Source: Aquabacterium humicola
GTDB taxonomy: Bacteria > Pseudomonadota > Gammaproteobacteria > Burkholderiales > Burkholderiaceae_C
Assembly (NCBI RefSeq): GCF_030167915.1
Contig: NZ_JARGNB010000001.1
Location: 1,798,001 to 1,862,000 of the forward strand
Length of the DNA stretch: 64,000 bases
Direction of reading: 5' to 3'
Within the stretch, counting starts at the first letter, position 1, and every line of letters starts with the position of its first letter. Below, in pieces: positions 1-8,974 of the stretch. The translations under genes and the position numbers were made by a program. The notes beneath the pieces were generated by a model that searched no databases, was not told the DNA's origin, and saw only the letters and a program-made list of their open reading frames with translations.

Positions 1-56
1 CCGAGATCAACAAGTGGGGCCCGGCCATCAAGGCTGCCGGCCAGTACGCCGATTGA
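1..56 (+). CDS. C-terminal end of a Bug/TctC-type substrate-binding protein (partial)
   Basis: Only the last 17 codons and the TGA stop are inside the window. The residues read EINKWGPAIKAAGQYAD, which fits the usual C-terminus of periplasmic receptors of the tripartite tricarboxylate transporter (Bug) family, where a helix containing KWG and IKAA closes the second lobe. The family binds organic acids in the periplasm. The assignment rests on this short tail only. The gene is convergent with dtd. Confidence 0.55.
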   Translation, partial: EINKWGPAIKAAGQYAD

Positions 57-98
57 TCGTCGACCGAGCCTGAAGCCCGGGCCGGCGCAGGGCGCCGG

Positions 99-539
99 TC
101 AGGCGATCTGGAGCGGAATCGTCACAGGACCGTCGTTGGTCAGGCTGACCTTCATGTCGGCCCCGAACTGCCCCGCCGCCACCTGTGGGTGGCGTGCGCG
201 GGCCAGTTCGAGCACTTTCTCGTAGAGCCGCCGGCCCAGCTCGGGACCGGCCGCACCGGTGAAGCTCGGGCGATTGCCGCCCGACACGTCGGCCGCCAGC
301 GTGAACTGGCTGACGATCAGCAGCCCGCCGCCGATGTCGACGACGCTGCGGTTCATCTTGCCGGCGTGATCGCTGAAGATGCGCAGCTTCAGCAGCTTGT
401 CGACCAGCTTGCCGGCCTGCAGGTCGGTGTCGCCGGGTTCAGCGCAGACCAGCACCAGCAGCCCGGCGCCGATCGCGCCCACGACCTGGCCGTCGACCTC
501 GACGCGGGCCTCGCTGACCCGCTGCACCAGCGCCAGCAC
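99..539 (-). CDS. dtd: D-aminoacyl-tRNA deacylase
   Basis: Dtd hydrolyses D-amino acids wrongly attached to tRNA, a cytoplasmic proofreading step. The 146-residue product has the normal family length. It carries both signature segments: SQFTL at residues 77-81, and the GPVT motif at 137-140, whose cross-subunit Gly-Pro pair excludes L-aminoacyl-tRNA. The N-terminus [14 protein letters not shown] is typical. The start is GTG at 539, seven bases after the stop of the upstream DUF5329-type gene, so the two are probably cotranscribed, with tyrS further upstream. Confidence 0.95.
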   Translation of the reverse strand: MLALVQRVSEARVEVDGQVVGAIGAGLLVLVCAEPGDTDLQAGKLVDKLLKLRIFSDHAGKMNRSVVDIGGGLLIVSQFTLAADVSGGNRPSFTGAAGPELGRRLYEKVLELARARHPQVAAGQFGADMKVSLTNDGPVTIPLQIA

Positions 540-546
540 GAAGCCG

Positions 547-954
547 CTAGCGACCGCTCGCGGCGGCGGCCTTGTCCAGCCGCGCCAGCTCCACGCGCAG
601 GAAGTCGCCGGCCGGCATCTCGCGCCCGTCGGTCAGGCGCACCCAGTAGAGCTGGCCGGTGGTCGTCGAGCGCGTGCCGCAGAGGGTGATGAAGTCCTCG
701 GCGGTCTTGATGTCGTCCGAGTAGTACCGGAGCTTGCCGCGCAGGAACTGCACCGCGGTGTCGGTGTCGTGTTCCTTGCCGTTGCGCACGAGGCGCATGT
801 CCTTGCGCGTGCCGACCATCACGATCAGGCGCTCGATGCGCGCCATCTCGGCGGCCGGAGGACCGGCCTGTGCGGCGCCGGCGAGGCCGGAAATCAGGGC
901 CCCGAGCAGGCAGCAGAAGCCGCGGCGGCCGGTCGACGTCAACATGACGGTCAT
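547..954 (-). CDS. DUF5329 (YfeK-like) exported protein
   Basis: Function unknown. The mature part contains the pattern I associate with DUF5329/Yfe[10 protein letters not shown], then RNGKEHD, an FLRGKLRYY helix, and a [14 protein letters not shown] strand, followed by a DFLRVEL helix. A signal peptide ending near AAQA supports export. I place the start at the ATG at 954 (the ATG at 945 is also possible), because the longer frame back to 1044 would put about 30 unrelated residues before the signal peptide. No good ribosome binding site separates these starts. The gene lies between tyrS and dtd in one orientation. Confidence 0.7.
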   Translation of the reverse strand: MTVMLTSTGRRGFCCLLGALISGLAGAAQAGPPAAEMARIERLIVMVGTRKDMRLVRNGKEHDTDTAVQFLRGKLRYYSDDIKTAEDFITLCGTRSTTTGQLYWVRLTDGREMPAGDFLRVELARLDKAAAASGR

Positions 955-1059
955 TGTGAAGGAGCCGGCAGCGGCCGGATCGACGCGAAAGCCCGGGGTT
1001 TCCCGGTCATTGCCGGCGATCCGGTCCGAAACCGGCGCCGGCATTGCGGGCGATGGCGC

Positions 1060-2313
1060 TCAGGCCGTCAGCGTCACCCGCGCGAACTTGCGCTTGCCCA
1101 CCTGCACGACGCAGGTGCCGGCGTCGACCTTCAGCCCGCGGTCGCTGATCACTGCCCCGTCGATGCGCACGCCGCCCTGGTCGATCAGGCGCAGCGCCTC
1201 GCTGGTCGACGGCGCCAGGCCCGCCTGCTTCAGCAGCGCGCCGATCGCCAGCGGCGCGCCGCCCAGTTGCACCTCGTCGATCTGGTCCGGGATGCCGCCG
1301 CGGGCGCGCAGCTCGAAGTCGCGCTCGGCGCCGTCGGCCGCCGACGCACCGTGGAAGCGGGTGACGATCTCGCGCGCGAGCATCACCTTGGCGTCCTTCG
1401 GATTGCGACCGCCTTCGACCTCGGTCTTCAGCGCCGCGATGCGTTCGGCCGGCAGCGCGCTCAGCAGCGTGAAGTAGCGCCACATCAGCGTGTCGCTGAT
1501 CGACAGCAGCTTCGCGAACATCGTGTTCGGTGCTTCCGTGATGCCGATGTAGTTGCCCTTGCTCTTGGACATCTTCTCGACGCCGTCCGTGCCTTCGAGC
1601 AGCGGCATCGTCAGGATGCACTGCGGCTCCTGGCCGTACTCCTGCTGCAGGTGCCGGCCCATCAGCAGGTTGAACTTCTGGTCGGTGCCGCCGAGCTCGA
1701 GGTCGGACTTCAGCGCCACCGAGTCGTAGCCCTGCATCAGCGGGTACAGGAACTCGTGCACGCTGATCGGCGTGCTGGCGTGGAAGCGCCTGTGGAAGTC
1801 GTCGCGCTCCATCATGCGCGCCACCGTGTAGCGCGCCGCCAGCTGGATCATCCCGCGCGCGCCGAGCGGGTCGCTCCATTCGCTGTTGCGTCGGACCTCG
1901 GCGCGCTCGATGTCCAGCACCAGCGCCAGCTGATCGAAGTAGGTCTTGGCGTTGTCCTCGATCTGCTCGCGCGTCAGCGGCGGGCGGGTCGAGTTGCGGC
2001 CGGAGGGGTCGCCGATCATCGACGTGAAGTCGCCGATCAGCGGGATCACCGTGTGGCCCATGTCCTGCAGCTGGCGCATCTTCTGGAACACCACCGTGTG
2101 GCCCAGGTGCAGGTCGGGCGCGGTCGGGTCCAGGCCGAACTTGATGCGCAGCGGTTGGCCGGTGGCTTCCGAGCGCGCCAGCTTGCGCAGCCACTCGTCG
2201 GCCGGCAGCAGCTCCTCGCAGCCGCGCTGGGTGATCGCCAGCGCTTCGCGGGCGCGATCGGTGACCGGGAATTGCGGCGCCGCCGCCACACTGCTGGATT
2301 GGGGGCTTGACAT
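1060..2313 (-). CDS. tyrS: Tyrosine--tRNA ligase
   Basis: Class I synthetase that charges tRNA-Tyr. The 417 residues contain the HIGH-type motif as HLGH (69-72) and the KMSKS loop (247-251), and end in an S4-type RNA-binding domain (about 350-417, with GVRIDGAVISDRG). The KMSKS form and sequence style match the TyrS clade common in Proteobacteria rather than the E. coli type. Transcription diverges from the M23 peptidase gene. DUF5329 and dtd follow downstream. Confidence 0.97.
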   Translation of the reverse strand: MSSPQSSSVAAAPQFPVTDRAREALAITQRGCEELLPADEWLRKLARSEATGQPLRIKFGLDPTAPDLHLGHTVVFQKMRQLQDMGHTVIPLIGDFTSMIGDPSGRNSTRPPLTREQIEDNAKTYFDQLALVLDIERAEVRRNSEWSDPLGARGMIQLAARYTVARMMERDDFHRRFHASTPISVHEFLYPLMQGYDSVALKSDLELGGTDQKFNLLMGRHLQQEYGQEPQCILTMPLLEGTDGVEKMSKSKGNYIGITEAPNTMFAKLLSISDTLMWRYFTLLSALPAERIAALKTEVEGGRNPKDAKVMLAREIVTRFHGASAADGAERDFELRARGGIPDQIDEVQLGGAPLAIGALLKQAGLAPSTSEALRLIDQGGVRIDGAVISDRGLKVDAGTCVVQVGKRKFARVTLTA

Positions 2314-2371
2314 CGGTGCTGGATTTGCGGGTTTACGGGGTTCTACGAAGCGACCCGAAGGACCCGGTTGT

Positions 2372-2377
2372 TATACT
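2372..2377 (+). promoter_or_regulatory. Possible -10 element upstream of the M23 peptidase gene
   Basis: TATACT stands out in the GC-rich region between the divergent tyrS and peptidase genes. No convincing -35 hexamer lies 16-18 bases upstream, so this is only a candidate sigma-70 site. Confidence 0.25.
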
Positions 2378-2528
2378 GCCGCCTCGTTTGCGGGGTTCAG
2401 GACACTGGGTGCCCTGGCGGTCGGCCAGGTCCCGCCCCCGAGCGGCCCTCGATTCTAGGGGACGCTCCCCGCAGCCTCCTGTTCATCGCTCGGCCTGGCC
2501 GGTCGAAGCCTGGGTAGGGACTTTTTTG

Positions 2529-3908
2529 TTGAATTCGATCAAGCAAACATCGCTGTCGCTGCTGCAGCGCCTGAACGATGCGGCCCACCGGCATCCGCGC
2601 CGGGTCGCGGCGGGCGTGTGCACCGTGCTCGCCGGCTTCGCGGTCACGGCCTTCGGTATCGCGCCGATGGCGCCCGATGCCGCCGAACTGCCGCAACGCC
2701 TTGTCACTGAAGAGCTGACGCTTACCGGCATCGACCAGCAGCTCGAAGCGCTCGCCCAGCATGCGCTGGAGCTGTCGCGCAGCGACCTGACGCGCGCCAG
2801 CGACACCGCTGACAGCCTGCTGCGCCGCCTCGGCGTCGCCGATGCCTCGGCCGCCGCCTTCATCCGCAGCGACCGCGACGCGCGCCGCCTGCTGGAAGGG
2901 CGTGCCGGCAAGATGGTCCAGGTGACCACAGACGACGGCGGCGCGCTGAAGGAACTGGTCGCGCGCTTCCCGGCGCTGGACAGCGCGCAGACCGCCACCC
3001 ACTTCAGCCGCCTGACGATCAGCCGCGTCGCCGGTCGCTGGCTGACGCGGCTGGAAACTGCGCCCCTTATCGGCCAGGTGCGCCTGGGCAGCGGCACGAT
3101 CCGCTCGTCGCTGTTCGCCGCCACCGACGAGGCGAAGCTGCCCGACAGCATCGCCACGCAGATGGTCGACATCTTCTCGACCGAGATCGACTTCCACCGC
3201 CAGCTGCGCAAGGGCGACACGTTCAGCGTCGTCTTCGAGGCGCTGACGGCCGACGACCAGCCGATCACCTGGAACGAAGGCACCGGGCGCATCCTGGCCG
3301 CCGAGTTCACGAACAACGGCAAGACCGCGCAGGCGGTCTGGTTCAAGGACGGCCACGGTCGCGGCGCCTACTTCAGCCCGGACGGCCAGAGCAAGAAGCG
3401 CGCGTTCCTCGCCAGCCCGATGGAGTTCTCGCGCATCACTTCCGGCTTCGCGATGCGCCTGCATCCGATCATGCAGACCTGGCGGGCGCACAACGGCGTC
3501 GACTATGGCGCGCCGAGCGGCACGCCGGTGCGCACGGTCGGCGACGGCGTCGTCGATTTCGCCGGCTGGCAGAACGGCTACGGCAACGTCGTGCAGGTCA
3601 AGCACGGCGGCGACAAGACCACCGTCTACGCGCACCTGAGCAAGCTCGAGGTCCGCAAGGGTCAGCGGGTCGAGCAGGGCCAGCGCGTCGGTCTCGTTGG
3701 CGCGACCGGCTGGGCCACCGGCCCGCACCTGCACTTCGAATTCCGCGTCGGCGGCCAGTTCCAGGACCCGCTGAAGATCGCACGCGCCGCCGAGACGGTG
3801 GTGATCGACGCCACCGCCCGTCCGCGCTTCCTGCAGACGGCGGCGGCCGCCAGTGCGCAGCTCGATGCCGCCGAATCGCTGATCGGCCGCCGCGGAGACG
3901 GCGAGTAA
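2529..3908 (+). CDS. M23 family metallopeptidase (LytM-type cell wall hydrolase)
   Basis: Probable peptidoglycan endopeptidase or divisome activator acting in the periplasm. A hydrophobic N-terminal segment (about residues 28-45) should act as an uncleaved membrane anchor. It is followed by a long beta-rich region, and the LytM domain occupies roughly the last third. Zinc ligands are visible: His321 and Asp325 in HNGVD, and the HLH motif at 400-402. I chose the TTG at 2529 because AGGGA lies eight bases upstream and the product then begins MNSIKQ; an ORF extending back to 2307 would run through the promoter region. anmK follows 61 bases later, so the two cell-wall genes probably form an operon. 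Confidence 0.88.
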   Translation: MNSIKQTSLSLLQRLNDAAHRHPRRVAAGVCTVLAGFAVTAFGIAPMAPDAAELPQRLVTEELTLTGIDQQLEALAQHALELSRSDLTRASDTADSLLRRLGVADASAAAFIRSDRDARRLLEGRAGKMVQVTTDDGGALKELVARFPALDSAQTATHFSRLTISRVAGRWLTRLETAPLIGQVRLGSGTIRSSLFAATDEAKLPDSIATQMVDIFSTEIDFHRQLRKGDTFSVVFEALTADDQPITWNEGTGRILAAEFTNNGKTAQAVWFKDGHGRGAYFSPDGQSKKRAFLASPMEFSRITSGFAMRLHPIMQTWRAHNGVDYGAPSGTPVRTVGDGVVDFAGWQNGYGNVVQVKHGGDKTTVYAHLSKLEVRKGQRVEQGQRVGLVGATGWATGPHLHFEFRVGGQFQDPLKIARAAETVVIDATARPRFLQTAAAASAQLDAAESLIGRRGDGE

Positions 3909-3969
3909 ACCTCACCGTCGTGACCCCGCCGGCCGTTCCGAAGGGCTCAGCCGTGCGGAGGGTAGTCCC

Positions 3970-5085
3970 GTGACCCCTTGGTTCATCGGCCTGATGTCGG
4001 GCACCTCGCTCGATGGCGTCGATGCCGTGCTCGCCCGCTTTCCCGCGAACGCGCCGATGCAGGTGCGCGCGCATGCGCACCGGCCGATGCCCGACGCGCT
4101 ACGCGCCGAGCTGCTGGCGCTGAACCGCCGCGGCGACGACGAGGTCCATCGCGCCGCGCTGGCGGCCAATGCCGTCGCCGAGCTGTACGCCGCCGCGGTG
4201 CACATGCTGCTCGCCGAAGCCGGTGCCGCTACCGCAGACATCCGCGCGCTCGGCGCCCATGGCCAGACCGTGCGCCACCGGCCGGCCGAGTTCGACGGCA
4301 CCGGCTACACCGTCCAGTTGCTCAACGGCGCACTGCTGGCGGAGCGCTGCGGGATCGACGTGGTCTGCGACTTCCGCAGCCGCGACGTCGCGGCCGGCGG
4401 ACAGGGTGCCCCGCTGGTGCCCGCCTTCCACGCCGCGCGCTTCGGCCGCCCGGGCGAGGCGCTGGCGGTGCTGAACATCGGCGGCATCGCCAACCTGAGC
4501 CTGCTGCATGCCGACGGCTCGGTCGGTGGATTCGATACCGGGCCCGGCAATACGCTGATGGACCACTGGTGCGAGCGCCACCACGGCGCCGCGTTCGACG
4601 ACGACGGCCGTTGGGCGGCCAGCGGCGCGGTGCGCGAAGCGCTGCTGGCGCAATGGCTGGCCGAGCCCTTCTTCCAGCGCGCGCCGCCGAAGAGCACCGG
4701 CCGCGATCTCTTCGATCCGGCCTGGCTGGCTGCCGGCCTGGCGGCGCAGCCGGGCCTTCAGGCGGCCGACGTGCAGGCGACGCTCGCCGAGCTCACCGCG
4801 CGCAGCGCGGCGCAGGCGCTGCAACGCCATGCCCCGTCAACGAGCCGCCTGCTGGTCTGCGGCGGCGGGGCGCTGAACGGCCACCTGATGCGGCGGCTCA
4901 CCGCGCTGCTGCCGGGCATCGTCGTCGGCTCGACGGCGGAGGCCGGCCTGCCGCCGCTGCAGGTCGAAGCGGCGGCTTTCGCCTGGCTCGCGCAGGCCTT
5001 CGTCGAGCGGCGGCCGGGCAACCGGCCGGAGGTCACCGGCGCGCGCGGCCCGCGCGTGCTGGGCGTGCTGCATCCGGCGTGCTGA
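3970..5085 (+). CDS. anmK: Anhydro-N-acetylmuramic acid kinase
   Basis: AnmK phosphorylates and opens 1,6-anhydro-MurNAc released during peptidoglycan turnover, feeding it to MurNAc-6-P recycling. The 371 residues begin with GLMSGTSLDGVDAV, the family's nucleotide-binding signature, and contain the GGIANLS and FDTGPGN segments. The start is GTG at 3970 with GGAGGG seven bases before it. It lies directly after the M23 peptidase, matching a shared role in wall turnover. Confidence 0.95.
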   Translation: MTPWFIGLMSGTSLDGVDAVLARFPANAPMQVRAHAHRPMPDALRAELLALNRRGDDEVHRAALAANAVAELYAAAVHMLLAEAGAATADIRALGAHGQTVRHRPAEFDGTGYTVQLLNGALLAERCGIDVVCDFRSRDVAAGGQGAPLVPAFHAARFGRPGEALAVLNIGGIANLSLLHADGSVGGFDTGPGNTLMDHWCERHHGAAFDDDGRWAASGAVREALLAQWLAEPFFQRAPPKSTGRDLFDPAWLAAGLAAQPGLQAADVQATLAELTARSAAQALQRHAPSTSRLLVCGGGALNGHLMRRLTALLPGIVVGSTAEAGLPPLQVEAAAFAWLAQAFVERRPGNRPEVTGARGPRVLGVLHPAC

Positions 5086-5121
5086 ACGGCGTCACGCCGC
5101 TCTGCCCAACCGTTCGCGCAG

Positions 5122-5146
5122 CAAAAAGCCGCCCGCAGGCGGCTTC
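5122..5146 (-). terminator. Rho-independent terminator of erpA
   Basis: On the minus strand an eight-base stem AAGCCGCC/GGCGGCTT with a four-base loop runs directly into TTTTT. It sits 20 bases past the erpA stop codon. The same hairpin may also slow plus-strand transcription leaving anmK, but that side lacks a T-run. Confidence 0.8.
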
Positions 5147-5166
5147 TGAAGGGGATCGGGTGCGCG

Positions 5167-5541
5167 TCAGACCGAGAAGCTCGATCCGCAGCCGCAGGTC
5201 GTCTGCGCGTTCGGGTTCTTGATCACGAACTGCGCGCCCTGCAGGTCTTCCTTGTAGTCGATCTCGGCGCCGACCAGGTACTGCAGGCTCATCGCGTCGA
5301 TCAGCAGCGTGACACCGTTCTTGTTCATCTGCGTGTCGTCGTCGTTGACCACCTCGTCGAAGGTGAAGCCGTACTGGAAGCCGGAGCAGCCGCCACCCTG
5401 CACGAAGACGCGCAGCTTCAGGTCGGGGTTGCCTTCTTCGGCGACCAGGTCGGCCACCTTGCTCGCGGCGCTGTCGGTGAAGACCAGCGGCGCAGGCATT
5501 GCATTCGATTCAGGGGCCAGGGTTTCAGCGACGGCGGTCAT
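5167..5541 (-). CDS. erpA: Iron-sulfur cluster insertion protein ErpA
   Basis: A-type carrier that delivers Fe-S clusters to apoproteins, for example in isoprenoid synthesis. The 124-residue protein has the three conserved cysteines, Cys52 in GGGCSGF and Cys116/Cys118 in CGCG. The N-terminus carries about 15 extra residues, typical of betaproteobacterial ErpA. The ATG at 5541 is used; an internal ATG at codon 15 is an alternative start. Bactofilin lies 60 bases upstream on the same strand. Confidence 0.93.
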   Translation of the reverse strand: MTAVAETLAPESNAMPAPLVFTDSAASKVADLVAEEGNPDLKLRVFVQGGGCSGFQYGFTFDEVVNDDDTQMNKNGVTLLIDAMSLQYLVGAEIDYKEDLQGAQFVIKNPNAQTTCGCGSSFSV

Positions 5542-5601
5542 GGCTTTGAGGACTCCAACAGACAGACAACAAGGATACTCGGAACGGTTCAGGCGTCGTG
5601 A

Positions 5602-6000
5602 TCAGGCATCGTTCGAGGCCGCCAGTTTCAGTGCCGGCCGCTCGCCGGCCTTGAGCGGGCGCAACTCGCCCTCGATCAGCGCACCGGGGTGCATCTCGAG
5701 CAGCTCGTAGCGCACATCTCCCACGATGCGGGCTTTCGGCTGCAATTCAAGCAACTCGTTCGACTCGACCGGGCCGGTGACTTCACCGTTGATGATCACA
5801 TGGTCGGCCTTCACCTTGCCCTGTACCCGGGCTTTCTCGCTGATCACGAGGATGCTGCGCGCTTCGCCCGACGCGATCACGTCGCCCTGCACCTCGCCGT
5901 CGATGCGCAGGCCGTCCTGGAAACGCAGCTCGCCGCTGATGCGCGTGCCCTCGCCGACGAGCGAACGGATCGGCGGTTGCGCCTTCTTGCCGGACCACAT
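5602..6000 (-). CDS. Bactofilin family cytoskeletal protein
   Basis: Bactofilins polymerise into filaments that position envelope enzymes. The 132-residue product has the single beta-helix domain, seen as hydrophobic repeats about every six residues (GTRISGELRFQDGLRIDGEV, ARVQGKVKADHVIINGEV), with short tails. The ATG at 6000 is chosen because GAGGAGG lies eight bases upstream; the open frame back to 6090 is not needed. The coiled-coil DUF6776-type gene ends 46 bases upstream, suggesting one transcript. Confidence 0.88.
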   Translation of the reverse strand: MWSGKKAQPPIRSLVGEGTRISGELRFQDGLRIDGEVQGDVIASGEARSILVISEKARVQGKVKADHVIINGEVTGPVESNELLELQPKARIVGDVRYELLEMHPGALIEGELRPLKAGERPALKLAASNDA

Positions 6001-6046
6001 CGTGGAAGCCTCCTCGGTTGGGCTGGACCCGGTGCCCTGGATCGGG

Positions 6047-6760
6047 CTAGAGCCGGGTGGTCTGCGTGGCGCGCACGGCGCCGCCTGCATCGGTCACCTT
6101 GACCTGCACGGTTTTTACCACGGCCCCCGGCGGGTGCTCGAGCACACCTTCGAGGCGGGCGTACTGCTTCAGCTTCAGCGCGCGCGGGCCGTCCGGTGCA
6201 GCCAGCATCCATGGCCGGCCGTCGAGCGTGCCGGCCAGCGTCAGCTCGACGTGGCCGGCAAACTCCGGCGCCGCCTTGCCGCTCTGCATCAGCAGCAACT
6301 GGTAGCGCAGCCGGCCCGGCATCTGCGGCTCGACCTGCAGGCTGCGCACGGCCACGCCCTGGTCGGCCGGCCCTGCCGGCAGCAATTTCTCGAAGAAACC
6401 CAGGTCGGCCTGCAGCGCCATGTTGGCCGCCTCGAGCTGGCGCAGCTGCTGCGCCAGCTTGTCCTGGGCCGCGCGTTCGCTTTTAAGCAGGCTGTCGGCC
6501 GCATGGGCGAGCGACTGGGCCGCATCGCGCTGCTGGCGCAGCCGTCCGACCTCGTCGCGCAGCTGCGCCAGCTCGGCCTTGGCCTGGCGGTCGAGGCCCG
6601 CGATGTCCTTGCCGAGCTCGAAGGCCCACAGCGCGATCGCGCCCGAGAAGCCCAGCACCAGCGCAACGAAAGCCCAGCGCAACGGCCACGGCAGGTGCCG
6701 CCGCACGATGACGCGCGGGGCACTGATCGACAGGCGGCGGCGCAGCAGCTTCCAGCGCAT
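6047..6760 (-). CDS. DUF6776-type membrane-anchored coiled-coil protein
   Basis: Function unknown. The 237 residues start with a basic stretch, then one membrane segment (about 27-48, WAFVALVLGFSGAIALWAF). A long coiled coil follows (about 50-120, rich in Leu/Gln/Arg heptads), and then a beta-rich C-terminal domain. I recognise this order from proteins encoded beside bactofilin genes in Burkholderiales. The ATG at 6760 precedes the basic RWKLLRRR. A role as a bactofilin membrane partner is inference from adjacency. Confidence 0.7.
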   Translation of the reverse strand: MRWKLLRRRLSISAPRVIVRRHLPWPLRWAFVALVLGFSGAIALWAFELGKDIAGLDRQAKAELAQLRDEVGRLRQQRDAAQSLAHAADSLLKSERAAQDKLAQQLRQLEAANMALQADLGFFEKLLPAGPADQGVAVRSLQVEPQMPGRLRYQLLLMQSGKAAPEFAGHVELTLAGTLDGRPWMLAAPDGPRALKLKQYARLEGVLEHPPGAVVKTVQVKVTDAGGAVRATQTTRL

Positions 6761-6808
6761 GGGTCGACGTGGACGGGCTCCAGGGACGACAAGGGCCGAG
6801 AAACGACA

Positions 6809-6830
6809 AGGGCCGCACTGGGGCGGCCCT
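6809..6830 (-). terminator. Terminator-like hairpin after rpsI
   Basis: The eight-base perfect stem AGGGCCGC/GCGGCCCT with a six-base loop lies 34 bases past the rpsI stop. The minus-strand flank is TTGTCGTTTC, so the T-run is broken. A 13-base direct repeat (ACGACAAGGGCCG) overlaps its edge. Confidence 0.55.
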
Positions 6831-6863
6831 CGTCGGGATGCTTCGCGGAACGCGAAACCTCGG

Positions 6864-7256
6864 TCAGCGCTTGCTGAACTGCTTGCGGCGGCGGGCGCCG
6901 TGCAGGCCGACCTTCTTGCGCTCGACTTCACGCGCGTCGCGCGTCACGAAGCCGGCACGGCTCAGGTCGGGCTTCAGCGTCGCGTCGTAGTCGATCAGCG
7001 CGCGGGTGATGCCGTGACGGACCGCGCCGGCCTGGCCGGATTCACCACCGCCGGACACGTTCACCTTGATGTCGAAGGTGGCCTCGTTGTTCGTCAGCAG
7101 CAGCGGCTGCTTGCAGATCATGATCGAGGTCTGGCGGCCGAAGTACTGGTCGACGGGCTTGCCGTTGACCACGATCTGGCCTTCGCCACGCTTGATGAAC
7201 ACGCGGGCCACCGAAGACTTGCGGCGGCCGGTGCCATAGTTCCAATTGCCGATCAT
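6864..7256 (-). CDS. rpsI: 30S ribosomal protein S9
   Basis: Small-subunit protein whose C-terminal tail reaches the P-site tRNA. The tail ends RRRKQFSKR, and the [13 protein letters not shown] start region is diagnostic. Two ATGs are adjacent (7259 and 7256). I prefer 7256, which leaves eight bases after GGAG and gives the usual [10 protein letters not shown] start. It lies nine bases after rplM in the standard L13-S9 pair. Confidence 0.97.
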   Translation of the reverse strand: MIGNWNYGTGRRKSSVARVFIKRGEGQIVVNGKPVDQYFGRQTSIMICKQPLLLTNNEATFDIKVNVSGGGESGQAGAVRHGITRALIDYDATLKPDLSRAGFVTRDAREVERKKVGLHGARRRKQFSKR

Positions 7257-7265
7257 CACCGCTCC

Positions 7266-7694
7266 TTAGATTTCCAGCGCCTTCGGCTGCTGGGCGGTGT
7301 GCGGGTGCGAACCACCGGCGTACACCTTCAGCTTCTTGATCATCGCGTAGCCGAGCGGGCCCTTGGGCAGCATGCCCTTGACGGCCTTCTCGATCGCACG
7401 GCCGGGATGACGCGCCTGCATGTCCTTGAACTTGGTGGCGTAGATGCCGCCCGGGTGGCCCGAGTGGCGGTAGTACACCTTGTCTTCGGCCTTGTTGCCG
7501 GTGACGCGGATCTTGTCGGCGTTGACGATGATGATGAAATCACCGGTATCGACGTGAGGCGTGTAAATGGCCTTGTGCTTGCCGCGCAGTCGGAGTGCCA
7601 CTTCGCTGGCGACACGTCCGAGCACCTTGTCGGTGGCATCGAGCACAAACCACTCGTGCTTCACTTCGGCCGGCTTGGCGCTGAAGGTCTTCAT
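7266..7694 (-). CDS. rplM: 50S ribosomal protein L13
   Basis: Large-subunit assembly protein, 142 residues, with the family segments [29 protein letters not shown] and YRHSGHPGG. It is the first gene of the rplM-rpsI operon. A TATAAT element on the same strand about 215 bases upstream implies a long untranslated leader. Confidence 0.97.
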   Translation of the reverse strand: MKTFSAKPAEVKHEWFVLDATDKVLGRVASEVALRLRGKHKAIYTPHVDTGDFIIIVNADKIRVTGNKAEDKVYYRHSGHPGGIYATKFKDMQARHPGRAIEKAVKGMLPKGPLGYAMIKKLKVYAGGSHPHTAQQPKALEI

Positions 7695-8025
7695 GAGGGT
7701 CTCTCTGGGATCAAGGTCACCCTGCTCGGCCGCCTGTCATCGATAAGATCAGGTGGCCGGCGCAGAATCACCGGAAGACGGCTGTTCGGAGCCCGGGTGG
7801 CCTTCGGAACTGCTTATCAAGGCAGCCTCTCAGGGCCCGCGGCGCCGATCGCATCGCTGCAATCTTGGCGCCCACACTCCACCCCGCCGTTTTGGGGAAG
7901 CCGCGGATTATAGCCACAAGCGCCGCCCCACCGGGCATGGCCGGAGTCGGCGACCGGGAGACTTGACTACGGCCGGCGCCGCCAGCCCGCTAGTATCCGG
8001 GTAATCACTTAGTCGGAGGTCTTCG
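7695..8025. other. Intergenic region between rplM and the GNAT gene
   Basis: This 331-base stretch separates divergent genes. On the minus side it holds the likely rplM promoter and a leader of about 210 bases. On the plus side it holds the upstream region of the GNAT gene, where TTGACT (7965-7970) and TAGTAT are 22 bases apart, too far for a normal promoter. The short open frame 7753-8004 has no family resemblance and I do not regard it as a gene. Confidence 0.6.
7907..7912 (-). promoter_or_regulatory. Probable -10 element of the rplM-rpsI operon
   Basis: A perfect TATAAT reads on the minus strand. The -35 region is not obvious (CCCGGT at 17-base spacing). Perfect -10 hexamers are rare in DNA this GC-rich, and the position upstream of a ribosomal operon fits. 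Confidence 0.5.
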
Positions 8026-8763
8026 ATGACCGCTTCGATAGACGCCCACGGCCCCTCGGACCCGCAGCACGCGGACCGCAACCAGGCGCTCGGCGCCGCG
8101 CTGCCACCGGACGCGCCGGCCAAGAAACCGCCCGAGCGCAGCTGGATTCCGATCCGCTCGCTGGGGCCGGCCCACCGGCCGCGCATCCTCGAGCACCTGC
8201 TCTCGCTGTCCGAGCACGATCGCTACCTGCGCTTCGGCTTTCCCGCCACCGATGCACAGATCGAACGCTACGTCGACGGGCTGGACTTCGATCGCGACGA
8301 GGTGTTCGGTGTCTTCAACCGCAAGCTGAAGGTGATCGCGCTGGCGCACCTGGCCTATGCGGGCGACGGCTACCCGGCCGACACGCCGGCCGAGTTCGGC
8401 GGCTCGGTCGCCGAGCATCTGCGGGGCCGCGGCTTCGGTGCGCGCCTGTTCGAACACGCGATGCTGCATGCCCGCAACCGCGGCATCGACAAGCTCTTCA
8501 TCCACGCGCTGAGCGAGAACACCGCGATGCTGCGCATCGCGCGCAAGGCCGGCGCCACGGTGCAGCGCAGCGGCGGCGAGTCGGATGCAACGCTGACCTT
8601 GCCGCCGGAGACGCTGGCCTCGCAGGTCGAGCAGCTGGTCGGCGAGAGCGCGGCGGCGATCGACTACCAGCTGAAGCAGCAGGCGCGCGCGGTCGAAAAC
8701 TTCATCGACGCGCTGGTCGAGGTGCGCTCCGGCGTCGGCAAGAGCGGTCCGGCGGGGGGCTGA
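8026..8763 (+). CDS. GNAT family N-acetyltransferase
   Basis: Probable acetyl-CoA-dependent acyltransferase of unknown substrate. The core lies at about residues 40-190. It contains the acetyl-CoA loop GRGFGARLFEHAM, then a strand and helix with LFIHALSENTAMLRIARKAG, typical of GNATs. The first 38 residues are charged and low in complexity, and a C-terminal helical extension of about 50 residues follows the fold. The ATG at 8026 follows GGAGG. It stands alone, with a weak hairpin after its stop. Confidence 0.8.
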   Translation: MTASIDAHGPSDPQHADRNQALGAALPPDAPAKKPPERSWIPIRSLGPAHRPRILEHLLSLSEHDRYLRFGFPATDAQIERYVDGLDFDRDEVFGVFNRKLKVIALAHLAYAGDGYPADTPAEFGGSVAEHLRGRGFGARLFEHAMLHARNRGIDKLFIHALSENTAMLRIARKAGATVQRSGGESDATLTLPPETLASQVEQLVGESAAAIDYQLKQQARAVENFIDALVEVRSGVGKSGPAGG

Positions 8764-8780
8764 CCTGCCGTTGCGGCAGG
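8764..8780 (+). terminator. Weak hairpin after the GNAT gene
   Basis: CCTGCCG-TTG-CGGCAGG forms a perfect seven-base stem immediately after the stop codon. No T-run follows, so termination here would be weak or factor-dependent. Confidence 0.35.
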
Positions 8781-8974
8781 CCGCTGGCCCCCGCGATCCG
8801 GGGACGCCTTTTCCCCCGAATTGAGCACGCGGCGGCGCGGCGCCCCCGAGCCCGAGGGGGCCGGGCCCGCAGGGGCGACGGTAATATCATCCGACCGCCA
8901 GTTCCTCGTGCTTCCCTCACTGCTGTGTGCCGTGCCGCGCGGCTGATCTGGCCGTCGCAAGTAGTCCGAGGCCC

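Noticed and set aside
7753-8004. An 83-codon open frame upstream of the GNAT gene
   Set aside because: It overlaps the rplM promoter region, has no ribosome binding site and shows no protein-like pattern.
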